In this document: positions 1 to 13,400 of the stretch, in pieces
How the letters are laid out: the number at the start of each line of letters is the position of its first letter
Numbering within the stretch: position 1 is the stretch's first letter
Position numbers and translations under genes: made by a program
DNA from: Liolophura sinensis
Taxonomy: Eukaryota; Mollusca; Polyplacophora; Chitonida; Chitonidae
Length of the DNA: 64,000 nucleotides
Assembly: GCF_032854445.1 (NCBI RefSeq)
Contig: NC_088295.1
Location: 25,903,385-25,967,384 of the forward strand
Reading direction: 5' to 3'
The notes under the pieces: model-generated
Database searches by the model: none
Told to the model about the DNA's origin: nothing
Seen by the model: the letters and a program-made list of their open reading frames with translations, nothing else

Positions 1-188
1 TTGCGCCGCACTCAAGAATATTGTATTTATACAAAGGTGGCGAGCATTATAGTGGGAGGAAATCAGGATTAGCCCGAAAGAAACCCACATCCATCTACAC
101 GCGGCCAGAAAACCTTTCCACGTACAGCCAGAGAGGACCTCCGCATGAACTGAACTCACAGCAGCCGCACTGGTGAGATACCAGGTAT
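1..188 (-). repeat. SINE (family A) fragment, cut by window edge
   Basis: Reads as the reverse complement of the family A SINE seen intact at 22063-22335: CTCAAGAATATT near base 14, GTGGGAGGAAA near 53, a GCCAGAGAGGA-like segment near 127 and ACTCACAGC near 155. The tRNA head is missing and the 3' tail lies beyond the window. Confidence 0.8.
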
Positions 189-2391
189 AGAGAAATGTGG
201 ATGTTACACAACACTTCTTTGACTAAAACCTCGGAATACATCACAACACAAACAATCAAACAGCAGGCAAATGGGACTTCACGGTATAGCGATCTGGGAT
301 TAATAATGCGTTCGTGATTACTTCTGGGATCACAAGACCCATACTGACGACGACATCAGAAAGGACACTGAAATCAACAGACATTACATGTGCTGCAGAC
401 ACCAGGCGTGACACCAGAGAGGACACTTTACAATGCCTAAAGTACATTTTCCAAAGCTTTTGGAAAAGAACGCGGATCCGCCACATACATGATGGGAGTT
501 GTGGACATGTACACGTGAGTTGGTCGTATGCCTGTGTTCATAACCCAAACCATGACCGACCGACCGAAAAGCAGCAAGATTCATGTAATTAGCCCCGTGT
601 CCCATAGTACAAAGAGTTCCAAGTGCATTTTGTTCCCATTTTGTTTTTCACTTTTAGCAAGGGAAATCTCAATGTGTCAATGCAAAGTATCAGCAGATAA
701 ATTTCCATGCATCAATCTGCTAGCCTGTCCATCCAAAGATACCGCCATAACCACACCAAATGTGGCCGGCCGGTTAAGAAGTATGAAGTAGTTTTTTAAT
801 TGACGCAAATCGCGACGTCCAACACAGACAGCGTTTCTCCAACAACAAACAAGACAACTGTCAAGTAATAAAGAAATAAGTGGTTTTCACAAGAATTGTT
901 TGGGTAATATTCGCGAATTAATAAAAAAAAATGCATGAACAACTGTTTAGTACAAATCCATGCAAGAAAACCACATCCACTCAGCATGCATCTGGGGAAA
1001 TGGTGGTGATATATTCCACACAGGTTTACATTTTCTTTCTTCATACAATATATACAACATTGCCAGTTTTTACATACATTCGACTAACAATGTAACATCA
1101 TCTTTTTTTTTGTCAAAAATATTACACTTAACATAAATTTACATACAATTTAAATCACAAGTTACTAAACAAAATTAAAATGACTTTATCGGATGCCACA
1201 CTAATAGATATACACAGTAACAGTATACCAACAATGTAAAACCTTCAAGGACGCAAAAAGAGAAACAAAAATGTGGCTACACATTTACTATTAAAACATT
1301 CATTGAAACCATGATAGAAGGAAAAAAGAGTAGATATATGTCAACTATTAAAAGACTTGGGTGAACAAAAAAGATAGGTATATATATTTACTTTTAAAAC
1401 ATTAATGGAAACAATGGGAGAACCGCTGGGAGGTTAGTTATATGTAAAATGATGTACATGTTTCTGTTAACTTTTAACCATTTATGGAAACATAAAACTT
1501 ACATGGTAGCTATATATTACATATATTATTAAAATCTGTCCAAGTTCACAGGTGGCATGTAAGTAAACTCCGTGGTAAAATGTGAAGTGTAAATAATACA
1601 TCATGATCTTGTAAAACACTGTATTGAAACCCACAACAAAAACACCCATGTCCAGGACAAAAACATGGTTAACATTTAGCAGTTTCTGGAGATGCAACAA
1701 CTTCTTTTTGTACCACTGTACCTTCAAATATGTGTAATTTCGCATGTTTTTCCTTTCTTTGCCAAGGAAAGTTTTCCTTTCTTTTCTTAAGTGGTTTAAT
1801 ATCTGAATTATTCAATTTGAATAAAGGGTGTATCTTAAAATTTTACAATACATGTTGCAAATTTAATCTTTACATTTTTTAAAAATTATATCACATATAA
1901 CACTGAACATAATGCCACTAGATCATTCATTAAATGTACACCCCAATGATGGTAGATACCCTAAAGATTACCTGAAATACAGTACATAAAGCAAGACAAA
2001 TACATGTACATGTACTTAAAACGCATTAATAGCCTCGAATTTGAAAGAAATGTTAAATTCTAAAACACATTTTAGCACTTCAAATATAAGTAAACTAATT
2101 CATATTATAACTTCCTCACCTTCGTGAAACAGCATTTAACAGTCTGTTTAACAAGAAAGCCTTTAACCAGAAAACAGCAACTCAAGAATAGCATCACTAA
2201 TACAAGTAACAGCAACTTGCCAGATCTCTATTACAGTGAAAAAGAGTAAAGAAGTAAACTGCCTTCTGAGAGAGATTTGGGTTTTGAGATACATGGACGA
2301 GAAAATCACAGGGGCCACATGTGGAATATTTTACACACGGACAAGTAATATCATGAGTAGGGCATCCTCTAGGTATTATGTCAACCTAGGT
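189..2391. other. AT-rich 3' flank of MAN2B1, no recognisable gene
   Basis: No recognisable coding exon on either strand. It presumably includes the MAN2B1 3' UTR. Minus-strand ATTAAA variants occur near 1794 and 1862 but no clear AATAAA was found downstream of the stop. Imperfectly repeated phrases of the type ATTAATGGAAACAATGG occur near 1300, 1400 and 1480. Confidence 0.5.
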
Positions 2392-2495
2392 TCATCTAGG
2401 CGTGAAGGCCACTTGATAGGTTCTGATCTGCATAGGTGTAAGAGTTACATCCCTTGTATCACGGTAACTCTCCTGTTTCTTGATCTCCTCAGTTC
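2392..2495 (-). CDS. MAN2B1: MAN2B1 exon 26 (stop codon)
   Basis: Acceptor ATATTTCAG|GAACTG joins in phase. Encodes [17 protein letters not shown] and [17 protein letters not shown] then TGA. The ITLEPMEIRTFLASV-like ending is the family C-terminus. Confidence 0.92.
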
Positions 2496-5400
2496 CTGAA
2501 ATATATTCACACAGTTGTTATGAAGTTATGAAAGCTTGCTTACCCATTCTGTGTAATTTTATCTCCATATAAAGACTTAAAACACTTGCACAGCATTCAA
2601 AGTTGTATTTTATTCATAGAAAACAGCTGAAGATTTACAATGATGAGAACAGAACAATAGTGAGCTTGACATATATCAGTGTAGTTTAGTTTTTTTCACA
2701 CTGGCAAATTACAAAGGAAGACACAGGTAAGTAGACAAATAGATGAATAAACTACTGACCTGTTTCTCCTGCTATTTTCCATTTCAGTCTGCTGACATCA
2801 GCAGTTTTCTGGTTAGCACCTAATGTCAATTCTTCTGCACTTTCAACATTGAATGATGAAAACAAATCCTGAAAGACAATAGTCAAATTACAGTTTGTAA
2901 ACACACAAATCAATTCATAACAAAATTTATATAACACTGCACATTTGCTAATAAATTACCTTACATATCTACGCACACAAATGTGACTGGTAAAGTATAA
3001 CAGTCTTGTTCAGGTATTGGCACATATGTACTTCATAGAAATAATACAATAACCTGTGTTAAGAATAACTAACATTCCCATAATATGCCAAAACCTGGAC
3101 ATGTATCTGTGGTCAAACTTGTTGAGTATTTAGGGTAGGCTGTTAAAATAATTGGTCTATATCACTCAAGTATGTACATGTAGCCAAACTGCCTTCAAAC
3201 ACTGTCTGCACCAGAGGTTCTCCTATGCAAACAAATTTCTGACAGATTTCAAAAGTCCAAATTTATCTCCTTTCTTCTTTAAATATTATATTTTATTTAA
3301 TTTAATTTAATAAAATTTAAAACAATAAGTATTATGCAAAGAGTAAATGATTACAAACTTTACAAACTAATACCGCTACATTTTGTTGGATTCTCAGGGT
3401 TTCTTGGCCAATTCAATGGTATTTGTTACCCCCACCCTAAATACGATAATGAAATGCATTTGATGTGAGATAGCCATAGCACTCTGGCACACTCTTCCCC
3501 ATCAAACGCAAACAAACACACAGATAAAGTGTAGAAAAGTATAGACTTACTCATCTATTCACACAAAGTTATCTGTAAGCCTTAGTCTACAGGCCAAACA
3601 TGACTGACAGGGTAATCCCCACTGACGTGACCTACTTGTGACCACAGTGGCCTCCCCTGAATATTTATGTGATTGAGGGTATAAGTTTCTGTAACAATTA
3701 TACTATGATGGCAGTGTTCTTAGTGCCCACACCTCACCTTCATGGTCATGTTAACAGGCTTGGAGAGGGCCGAGTCCTCATTCTTTTCATAGATGTGCTC
3801 CAGTCTGACCAGGTAGGTGTTACCCTGCCATTGCTCCAGGGACAGCATGTGAACATTGGGGGGTAGGGGATGCTGTAACCCACTCCACTGAAAATACACC
3901 AGACAGAAATGTATCTCAGCTATCAGACTCAGGTGATCAGGCTCAAGATTAGGTCAATCTTTCGTGAATAACTAAATGCAAAAGTCAGGTCATTTTCACC
4001 ATGAATATTTTTTACTTTTAACTGGCAGAAGTATTCTTGCAATTTCCAGAAATTTCATCAACTGAACCAATTTCGATTTCTTTGCCAATACACTGGCTGG
4101 TATGGAAATTGCTTCTCTTAAAAGCAAAGGATAATAACTGCATTGAAATGACATAATATGGCCAGTTCCTCATATGGCCTTATATAATTATTTCCCATTT
4201 TTAACACTGATGGTAATTCTTGTGATTGGCCACTGCACGTGTATAATCAGACCATGGTTTGAATAACTTTATCTACTCAATGACCATACATACCAAGCCA
4301 TAAATACTTACTGTAAATGACCTAAAACTTCACCAAACAGTGCATTTTTAGATGTGAATAAATGTCATAAAATATTCCTTTCAGGCTTGACCCATTTTTC
4401 CACAAGGATATCACCCTACCTACCAAACACCTTTCTGTGATCAATAGACAACTCAGAATCAGGCAAAATTTGCAACTCAATCAGGGCAAAAGTTTGGGTC
4501 ATTTTACCTTACGTAAAATATGCACCTTGTTTATTCACACAACACTCATTCCTGTAGTTCACATGATAAAAACTCATTGCAAGTTCAAAGCCAAATTCCA
4601 GAGAAAAGGGCAGAGGCATGAAAGGAACAAAATAGCTTGCAGGAAAACTGTTCTGACTTACCAATGTTCTGAACTTCTTGCTCCAGTCTGTCTGCTTCAT
4701 GGGGAAGCCACAAAGGAGAGGGAGGGTGCCATGTAGAGCTGGAGAGCCATGTCTCTATGTAAGGATGGGGACTTCTCCATTGTCTCCAGCAGCAGGTAAT
4801 GTTTACCTGACACAAAACAAGACACAATGATAAACTGTACAAACACATGCCATGTCCCTGTGTAAGGACTTCTCTACTGTCTCCAGCAACAGGTAATGTT
4901 TACCTGACACAAAACAAGACACAATGATAAACTGTACAAACACACACTATGTCCCTGTGTAAGGACTTCTCTACTGTCTCCAGCAGCAGGTAATGTTTAC
5001 CTGACACAAAACAAGACACAATGATAAACTGTACAAACACACGCCATGTCCCTGTGTAAGGAGGACTTCTTTATCATCTCGAGGAACAGGTAATGTTACC
5101 TGACACCAAACAAGACGCAATGATAAACTGTACAAACACACACTATGCCCCTGTGTAAGGAGGACTTCTTTATCATCTCGAGAAACAGGTAACGTTTACT
5201 TGACACAAAACAAGACCAAACTGTAACCTGTACCAACTCATGCTGATAAAACAACATAAAAATTCCACAGTCTGTCTTCACTCTAAAGTCTGAACTATAA
5301 TACACCATACATAACAGCTTCATAAGACGTGAATAAAACTGACTATTTGAGATTAAATCTGACCAGTGTCGCACAAGTGAAAATGTACAGCATTAAATAC

Positions 5401-8400
5401 CAGCTACATAAACTTCCTGCTTGAAAAGATTAATTCATAACACATAACCATGCACAGTTTTAACAAGTTCATGCAATATTTTTCTTAAACAAATTTCAAA
5501 CAGCGTAAATTTTACCTCTAACAATCAGTCCTTTGCCATTAGACCCTGTCTCATTCAGGGGTTCCCCCACCCCAAGGGAATCATCATACAACACTCGTCT
5601 GTGAACCTAAAACCAGAAATACAAGTAATGATTAATTTTTCATGTCAGGTATTCACCTCTAACAATAATAGCTGTATACTGATACAATATTTTCTGACTT
5701 ATTATATTCTGATCTTTCAAATAAAAGTATTAAATGTACCACAAAATCATAATTATAATATGCTTTAAATGTATGCCTAATCCTCACAAATCAAAAGTTA
5801 CAAAACATGAACAAATTATATTTTAAGATCAACAAAACTTTTTTAAAGGCTGTCTGGTAAAATGTCCACAAATTGGTATACCATGATCTCAATCTGTCCA
5901 TCCTTCAGGCTGGTGCCCCCCTGGGAACGATCTGTCAGTACTGTCAGTTGAACCTTACGATCTGTATCCTATTTAGTACAAAATTTTAAGAAAAACCTAG
6001 GGTATATTAGATTTCTATAATATGCATAAAAGCTGTACATGTATATGATATATGGCAATTTTACACCTTGCACCATATTTAGCCAACTATAGTAAAATGG
6101 TAGCACAACACATGTTACTTGTAGGTACACATTCTAAATTCTCTGAGTAACTTCAGCTTGGTGACAGAAAAAGCAAGTTGTTGTCAGTAATTGACAGTAT
6201 GGAGAAGAAAATGATCCATTTGATCATCTGTCTCAAAGGAAAGCCGTACAAATTCTACATCATACATGCAAGTCATTTGATCATGTGAATGACGGATTAT
6301 CTCAGTCAGACAAACAAACTGAAATCTCCATTCAACATACCTTAATATAGATTCTACTGTTGATAGGGTAATAGTTGCCAGCCACAGGTTCACTTTGGTT
6401 GAACTTCCAGGAGGGGCGATAATCAATTCTGAGTAGAAATAGAGAGAAGATGGTTGGTGTAATGCAATTATACATGTATGTACATGTAGTTGGATGTTCA
6501 ACTTACAAGTACCAAAAGCATAACAACAAAGATATAAATAAAAATAATAAAAAAAAAATGTGATAAAATTATATACCCGAAACTAAAAAATAAAAAAAAA
6601 TAAAAAAAGAACTAAAAAAAAAAAAATACTAAAAACTGTAAGAGGGGGTTTTCTAACAGATCCAACTTTTACATGTACATGTATGAAAGATGTTGCACTT
6701 TGAAGAAGTTACAAACTGCCTGACTCACTTCCTCTCTAGCATTTCCCTGCCATTAGCATCAGTGTAGAACACCTGGCCTGTGGCGAGGTCAGACTGGAAG
6801 CGACTGATCACTTCTTTACCTACTCCATCTCTGAAATGGATCAAAAACACTCATGAACATATCATGCACACCTGATTTAACTTACTTTACAGTAAGACCT
6901 AAATTAAATATACTGCCATCGGGCTTTTCTCGGTTTGCTCCCACCTCCCATAATGCTGGCTCCCATAATGGTTGTATAAGTGAAGCATTCTTGAGTATGG
7001 CATACACACCAATCAAACAAATAAATAAAATAAATTGATGCTGTACTCAATAATATTTCACATATACGATTGCAACTATCAGCAACAATTTGGGTTGCCT
7101 TGCAGTAATAAAATCAAGAACTCTCCACAAATAATGCTCAGTAAAACAGTGAAAAAGCCATAAACCTGATAATCTTTTCACCTACATTTTAGCATTTAAG
7201 AAACAACACTGACAATCATATATTAAGACTCACTGCACAGGTATAGGTCCCACAGTCCATTCCAGCTCAGCGTAACGAGCCCCCTGATAAAGACGAATCA
7301 CTTGACTGACCCAGGGGCTGAAGATCTGCTCCACCTCCTGTACCAGCTGACCCTATCACAACAGCACAGGAGAGAAGTAACAAACTCTAACTATATTTGA
7401 ATGTGAATGGGATTCAAATAAATGTTTTTTGTTTTTTTGCTTGACTTAGGTGACACCTAAATTGATGTTTTACAGGCAGGACTTTTTTTTCAATGTCATC
7501 GGAAGGTACAAATATAAACTTGAAATCAACTCCTTTGTGGAAAATGTCGATTCTACAAGCCCTTTTTTTCTGTTGAAGACATATTCACATTATTGGAAAG
7601 CCTTAAAAGACAGAGAAATCACACAAAAAACAATCAAGATTGCACAAAAGAAAATGCTAAATATTCAGTTTTATTTTTACTCTATTTTGGGATTTTTAGT
7701 GTCAGCTCCACCATAAAACACAAAATAAAATTGCTGTCACTCTATACGATATAACGATATACTATATACTGCTACCTATAGTTGGGTTATTGTATAAACC
7801 TCAGGCGACACTGAGTTGCCTAATTTGACTGAATTACTTTCATAAATGGTTTAAATTCAACTCATTAAAAATGCTATTACATCCTCTGCATTGTCTGATT
7901 GTCATTCAAAATATTAACATACAAATAGCATAAATTTGTAATCAAATACACCCCTGTCTACCCTAGTATTAAAGGAGAAGAAAACTTAAAAACATGACAC
8001 TATAGGATGAAAAGAGTACATTTTTTTCTATCTGGTGGTGTCTGCTGCATAATTTTGCGATTTTTCCTTGCCATACACGTAAAGCCTGAAAACGGCAAAG
8101 CTGGCATAAATCGCTGAGTCCATCTTTAACACCCTGTAATTTATGCTGGGGGTGTGTTGCTTCTCAGTCAATGAGAGTCCTTAAAAATGCCAGCTTGTGC
8201 GTGTAAACTCGGAACCTACAGGTACAGCCAACATTCCGGTTTCCGGAAGCAGAAAACAACTGAAAAACAAACTGTACTCTTCGCTACCTTCTGGGAAGAA
8301 GAGTTCTACTCTTTTCAATGATATTTGATTGATATTTAAATTTTCTTCTCCTTTAAGGCTTTATGGAAATAGCATATATACTGATTGCATTCTGTGTAAC

Positions 8401-10350
8401 ATACATGTACATGTACACAAATATACATGTAAGGAGAGCCTCTCATGAGTTTGAAAAAGTATACAGCACATCTTAAAGGAGTGTTTCACTCTAGGTGTAT
8501 TATATTTATTTATTTGATTGGTGATTTACGCCGTACTCAAGAATATTTCACTTATACGACGGCAGCCAGCATTATGGTGGGAGGAAACCGGACACAGCCC
8601 GGCGGAAACCCACGACCATCTGCAGTTTGCTGACAAACCTTCCCACGTACGCTCTAGATGTATTATAGAGGATTCTCAACTACCTAATAAAGATTTCATG
8701 CACATCTTTAGTTACTATTACATGAAGAACACCAATAACAACACCATACATGACTTAATCAGACAACTTTTTGTTTACTGAAACATAAAAAGTAATCTGA
8801 ACTCGTCAATAAGGCCTTCAGGTGTTAGTGTAGAACTGACCTTCACAAACTTTGTTCGCTGCACTCTGGTTGGTTTGAGAAATGTTGGATCTGTCTCAGT
8901 GGGCCTGAAGACATAAGCTCCAGAGGCCTGGAACTCAGCGAACGTGTTGTTGCCAGGAAATGAGGAGTAGTATGCAAACTGCTGGGTCAAGGGGAGAGAA
9001 ATCTTGCTGTCAAAGTTTGACATTTTCCTCAGGTTACCACTGGCATCAAATGTGAGAGCAATGTGCTGAAAGCAGAAAATAATAAGCAATTGCAAATTTT
9101 TGTATTTTTATATGCAAGGTCCATACATATTAAACCTGTAAACTTGTCAGCAATAAGAAAACAAAATATGAACAAAGAAACTAAGATTTAATTCTGAGTT
9201 AAGTTAGGTGTGTCAAAAGCCTAGGAGCAGAGTCTAAATAATATTAGGTTTCTATAAATACTCAACCAAAACATTGGCATGAGATGTGCATGTGTCTCTC
9301 ATGTGCTTGGGTATTGCCGATTTTCTTACTAACAACCATTTAATATGACATGGTTTTCACTTTGTTCTGAAGAAGCTAAAACATACCTCATTCTTTATAG
9401 TCATGTTTCCAGCCAGCTCTGTTGGTTCAGATGGTTTCTCCTCAGGTTCACCTGAAAGTCATAGATTTTTAGGAATAACAGCCATACAAATTTTAAATTT
9501 TGCCTTACGAACACAATGAATCTTTTGTCAGTGTCGTCCGAGGGTGTGAAAACAAAAATCAAAAATCATCTAACTTGTGGAAAATGAGGTCTCTCCCAGT
9601 AATTGTTCCTGTCATGCCTGTTAAATGCTTTTTTGGATTTTTTACTGTCGGCTCTCTCATAAAGCACAAAATAAAATTGTTGTGGTATAAGCTTCAAAGA
9701 CATGTAAAATGACAACTTATTGTACCTTATATCGTATTACTCTAAAACAACAGCTGTTTGAGAAAGCATCATTATCATCATCTTGACATGTGAGCAGTAA
9801 CCTTCCCCTACACAACACCATCACTATTCCTGTTTTCAGTCCCAGCCACACATTGTGTTTTGTCTGTGATCTGGGTCAAAAACTTAAATAATACCAACAG
9901 CAATAAGTCAGTCATTACACGGTTGATAATACATCACTTCACTTACTTTTTGTAATTTGCACAAAGAAAGTAGCAAATCCAAGGGAAGGCAATCCAGCAG
10001 CTTTGAAAACTAGCTCATTTGTGGCATGACTATGTCTTTCTGGGATCTGTTTGGTTCTTTTACTGACTGGAACAAGCTACAACAAAACAAGCACGAAAAT
10101 TAACATAAAAAGACTTTAAGTCAGAAGTTAATCTTAATACTAGTCTTACCATGATACAAAACAAATTGGATGTTAGTCAAGATTAAAGTTAATACCCTAA
10201 TTCTTCTCAAATTTGGGACAAATAATAGTGGTGTTGAAAGTACAATCATACATTTCTTTACCAGCCTTTTGCAAAAGTAAAGATATGAGTATGTTGTTCA
10301 TTAGATGGTCTAACCATGTGAGAAAAACAGAAAGTCAATATTCCTGTTAG

Positions 10351-10404
<54 letters not shown>

Positions 10405-13400
10405 TGGCTAAAATGAGCAGACCAGGTGTCCAAGATTTTAGAAGAAATAGGGTACTCAGCTTTAACACACTTTTGAACAAAAGGGATAAGTTAATCAATT
10501 TAGATTTAATAAACAAAGTCACTTGCCATTCAAAACGGATATGAAATTTATAGCCCTATTTAAATATTTAGCGAATACTGAATTTGAATATTCGTTACCT
10601 GAGTCTGAACAGCCTTGCCATCTGGACCAGTTACTTGATAAGAACCGCCCATGACAGGTAACCGCACCCAATGATCCACAGGGTGCCCAATGGGATTGTA
10701 GATCACAACCACAAACTGAAACACAAGGTAATCACATGACAAGAAGTTGTATTTTCCAAAATTACCATTCCTTCATAACATTTAAAATTACTTTTCTGCA
10801 CATGCAAGTAAACACAAACAATTGGAGGCCACTTAATTGATGCGTGTTAAAAATAATATTCCTACCATTTTGTTATCTTCAGTAACATTACAACTACTGA
10901 TGTTCATCAAACCACAGAAGAGCTGGTCAGGGGGGACAACTGCTGATGTGTTCAGCAACTTCTTGTATGCATCATTTACAGTTTTCTGAAAAGTGTAAAA
11001 AACACGGCATATACAATGTAGTGAATAATAATTACAAAATGTTTAGCAATCTTAATAAAATATATTACCAGTCTGGAAATCATAAATTTTTACGGTTTTG
11101 GATATTCTCGTAGAGCATATTCGCTGACACCATTGCATGACAATGTTACTGTACTCTATCACTTCAGAGCCCGTGAACGAAGATTACTGACACTTACCTG
11201 GCACTCCAGAATTCCATTCGCAAGGCGTTCAGCATAGTCATAAGCCACTGCTTGCTTCTCGGTACCCCTGGTAAAGAATACCAATCAGTTTATTTGTAAC
11301 ATAGATGTGTGTAACAGAATAACAACTGTTTTCTTTCAATAATATTCTTAAAAATACTTGAATGACATGGTAAACTTCAGCTTTGAGGGGTATTACAAGG
11401 GTGCCCTTACATTTCATGCCCAGAAACTTTTCAAACTATAAGCAAGTTCATATGCATATTATACTTATAGGTGTTTATGAGTATATATTGAGGGCATACA
11501 CATGTAAATACATGTTGTTGTCTATTCTGACACTATTAGACTTTTACTTTATATGAAGTTGGTCAACCCAGACAATTGTTTCCAATTTCAATCTTTACCA
11601 AGGTTACTTACGACACAGCATCATGATGTTGAGCAACGGCAAGAACTTCCTCTGTTGGACAAGAAAGAAAGACAAGAGAAGGTAAGGTTGAATGATGTGG
11701 TGTTTAAAAGTATGAAAAAAACAGCATGTTTGACAAGCTTACAAAATGCAGAACATTAACATGCGTACATTAACACATAACAATTCCTCAATATCCATTT
11801 CATCAACACTTCAGCACGCAAATTGGAAAAACAGCAACATAAATCATAACTTCTCCCATAATTACAACATAATTTTAGTTTTATTAAGGGAAGTACTGAA
11901 GAGATTTTTTAAGCATGCCACTAGTGACGTCAAACCATTACTCACTGAGAACTTGGATGCTGACAGAGCTGTGTTCAGTGTCCTCCAGAAGTGCCAATGC
12001 ATCTAACTGTTTACAAACCTACAACAGAGGACAAACACAAGGTCAGCTGAGGGTAAATCTTACCAAGATAAAACATATGTAAGTTTAGTCTCTCAGAACC
12101 CCAGATGCCTTGTGTTACAGTGTGACACTCAGCAGTCTGGTAGCACAACCATTAAATATAATACAATACATGATTAACAAGATGGCAGCTCAAAACAATA
12201 CCCTAACTGAATTCTGAATGGCTTCCTGAAAGCGAGCCTGTTTTAACTATACAGAAGGAAAACTTCAAAGCGCATGTAACTATCTTGCCACAGACAGACA
12301 GTCATAGTGAGGTTGTGCAGTATTAATGAAAGCTTCACATGCCAAATTCAGAAAGTGACACTGAATATGTGAAATCCAGCCGGAATTTTGGCTGCAAACA
12401 TAATAAATAATTGACCCAATATGTCAATTCCTTATAAAAGAATACAGCCTTGTTTAATTTTTTTCATAACAATAAAACCATGAATCATGAATGAGATCAA
12501 AGCACTTTTTTTCCAGCAATTCAGACTGATTTCCTAGAAAGCACTACGCTGGATTTAAGATTTTACCATTCTTGGTCTGTTTCTCTTCATCTACACAACA
12601 TAGGTCGCTATGACAAAGTTTTATATAATAGTTTTATGTAATTCTTGCAGATGACAGTATGTGTGACACAACAGTAATAAATCTGTATCTTCATTACAAA
12701 TCTGATCAATGGGTTTAACATGATCGATATTTCAAAAATGGGCACTAATCTAGTTTATATTGGGACTTTGATCATTTTTGTTTATAATTTTCTTTAAATG
12801 TAAATTTCTTGTAAAATCACTATCTTATTCATTAGCCAAATTGAGCTAAAAAATAAAAAAAATTTTAAAAAATGCCCTGCCAACTAAGCCAATTTTTTTA
12901 TAATAGGGTCAGGTTAAACCCATCAAAGGACATTTTGAGGACGGCCTGAAGATCTGATGACATACCTGTAAGAAGTTGTTAGTCTGCCTGACATATCCCT
13001 TGAGAGCAGCTCTGCTAGTAAAGTAGCCTGTCCAGAAAGTATGAGCTCGGTGAGCGTAAGGGAAGAAGTCATCACTTTTGGTAGTCCATGTTTTGTTTGC
13101 CAGGTTTAGTTGTTTCAGATAACAGGATGGAGTGGAGTAAAGTAGGTTCACTTTGGTATTGTTCACTGTTTGCTGAATCATAAAATCAAATTATGCTGAG
13201 TGTGCATGGACATAAAATATGTACATATATAGACATTAAAATAACTGTAACAAGCACATCTTATCAGTTATCCACCTCACTCTGCCCAAATACTGTAAAT
13301 GACCTAAAGTTTCGCCCTGGGACTCGGAAAGTGTATCCTAGGATTCATTGTGTTGATTGTGGTTGTAGCTGACTGCGCGCCACGGGAGAGCACCAGGGAT

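Noticed and set aside
2753..2760. MAN2B1 ending at the TAG after exon 25
   Set aside because: A GTCAGT donor lies there and exon 26 supplies the conserved [13 protein letters not shown]-terminus in phase.
10310..10522. 70-codon open frame through the (TA)n tract
   Set aside because: Consists of translated microsatellite (IYIYIY) and intron.
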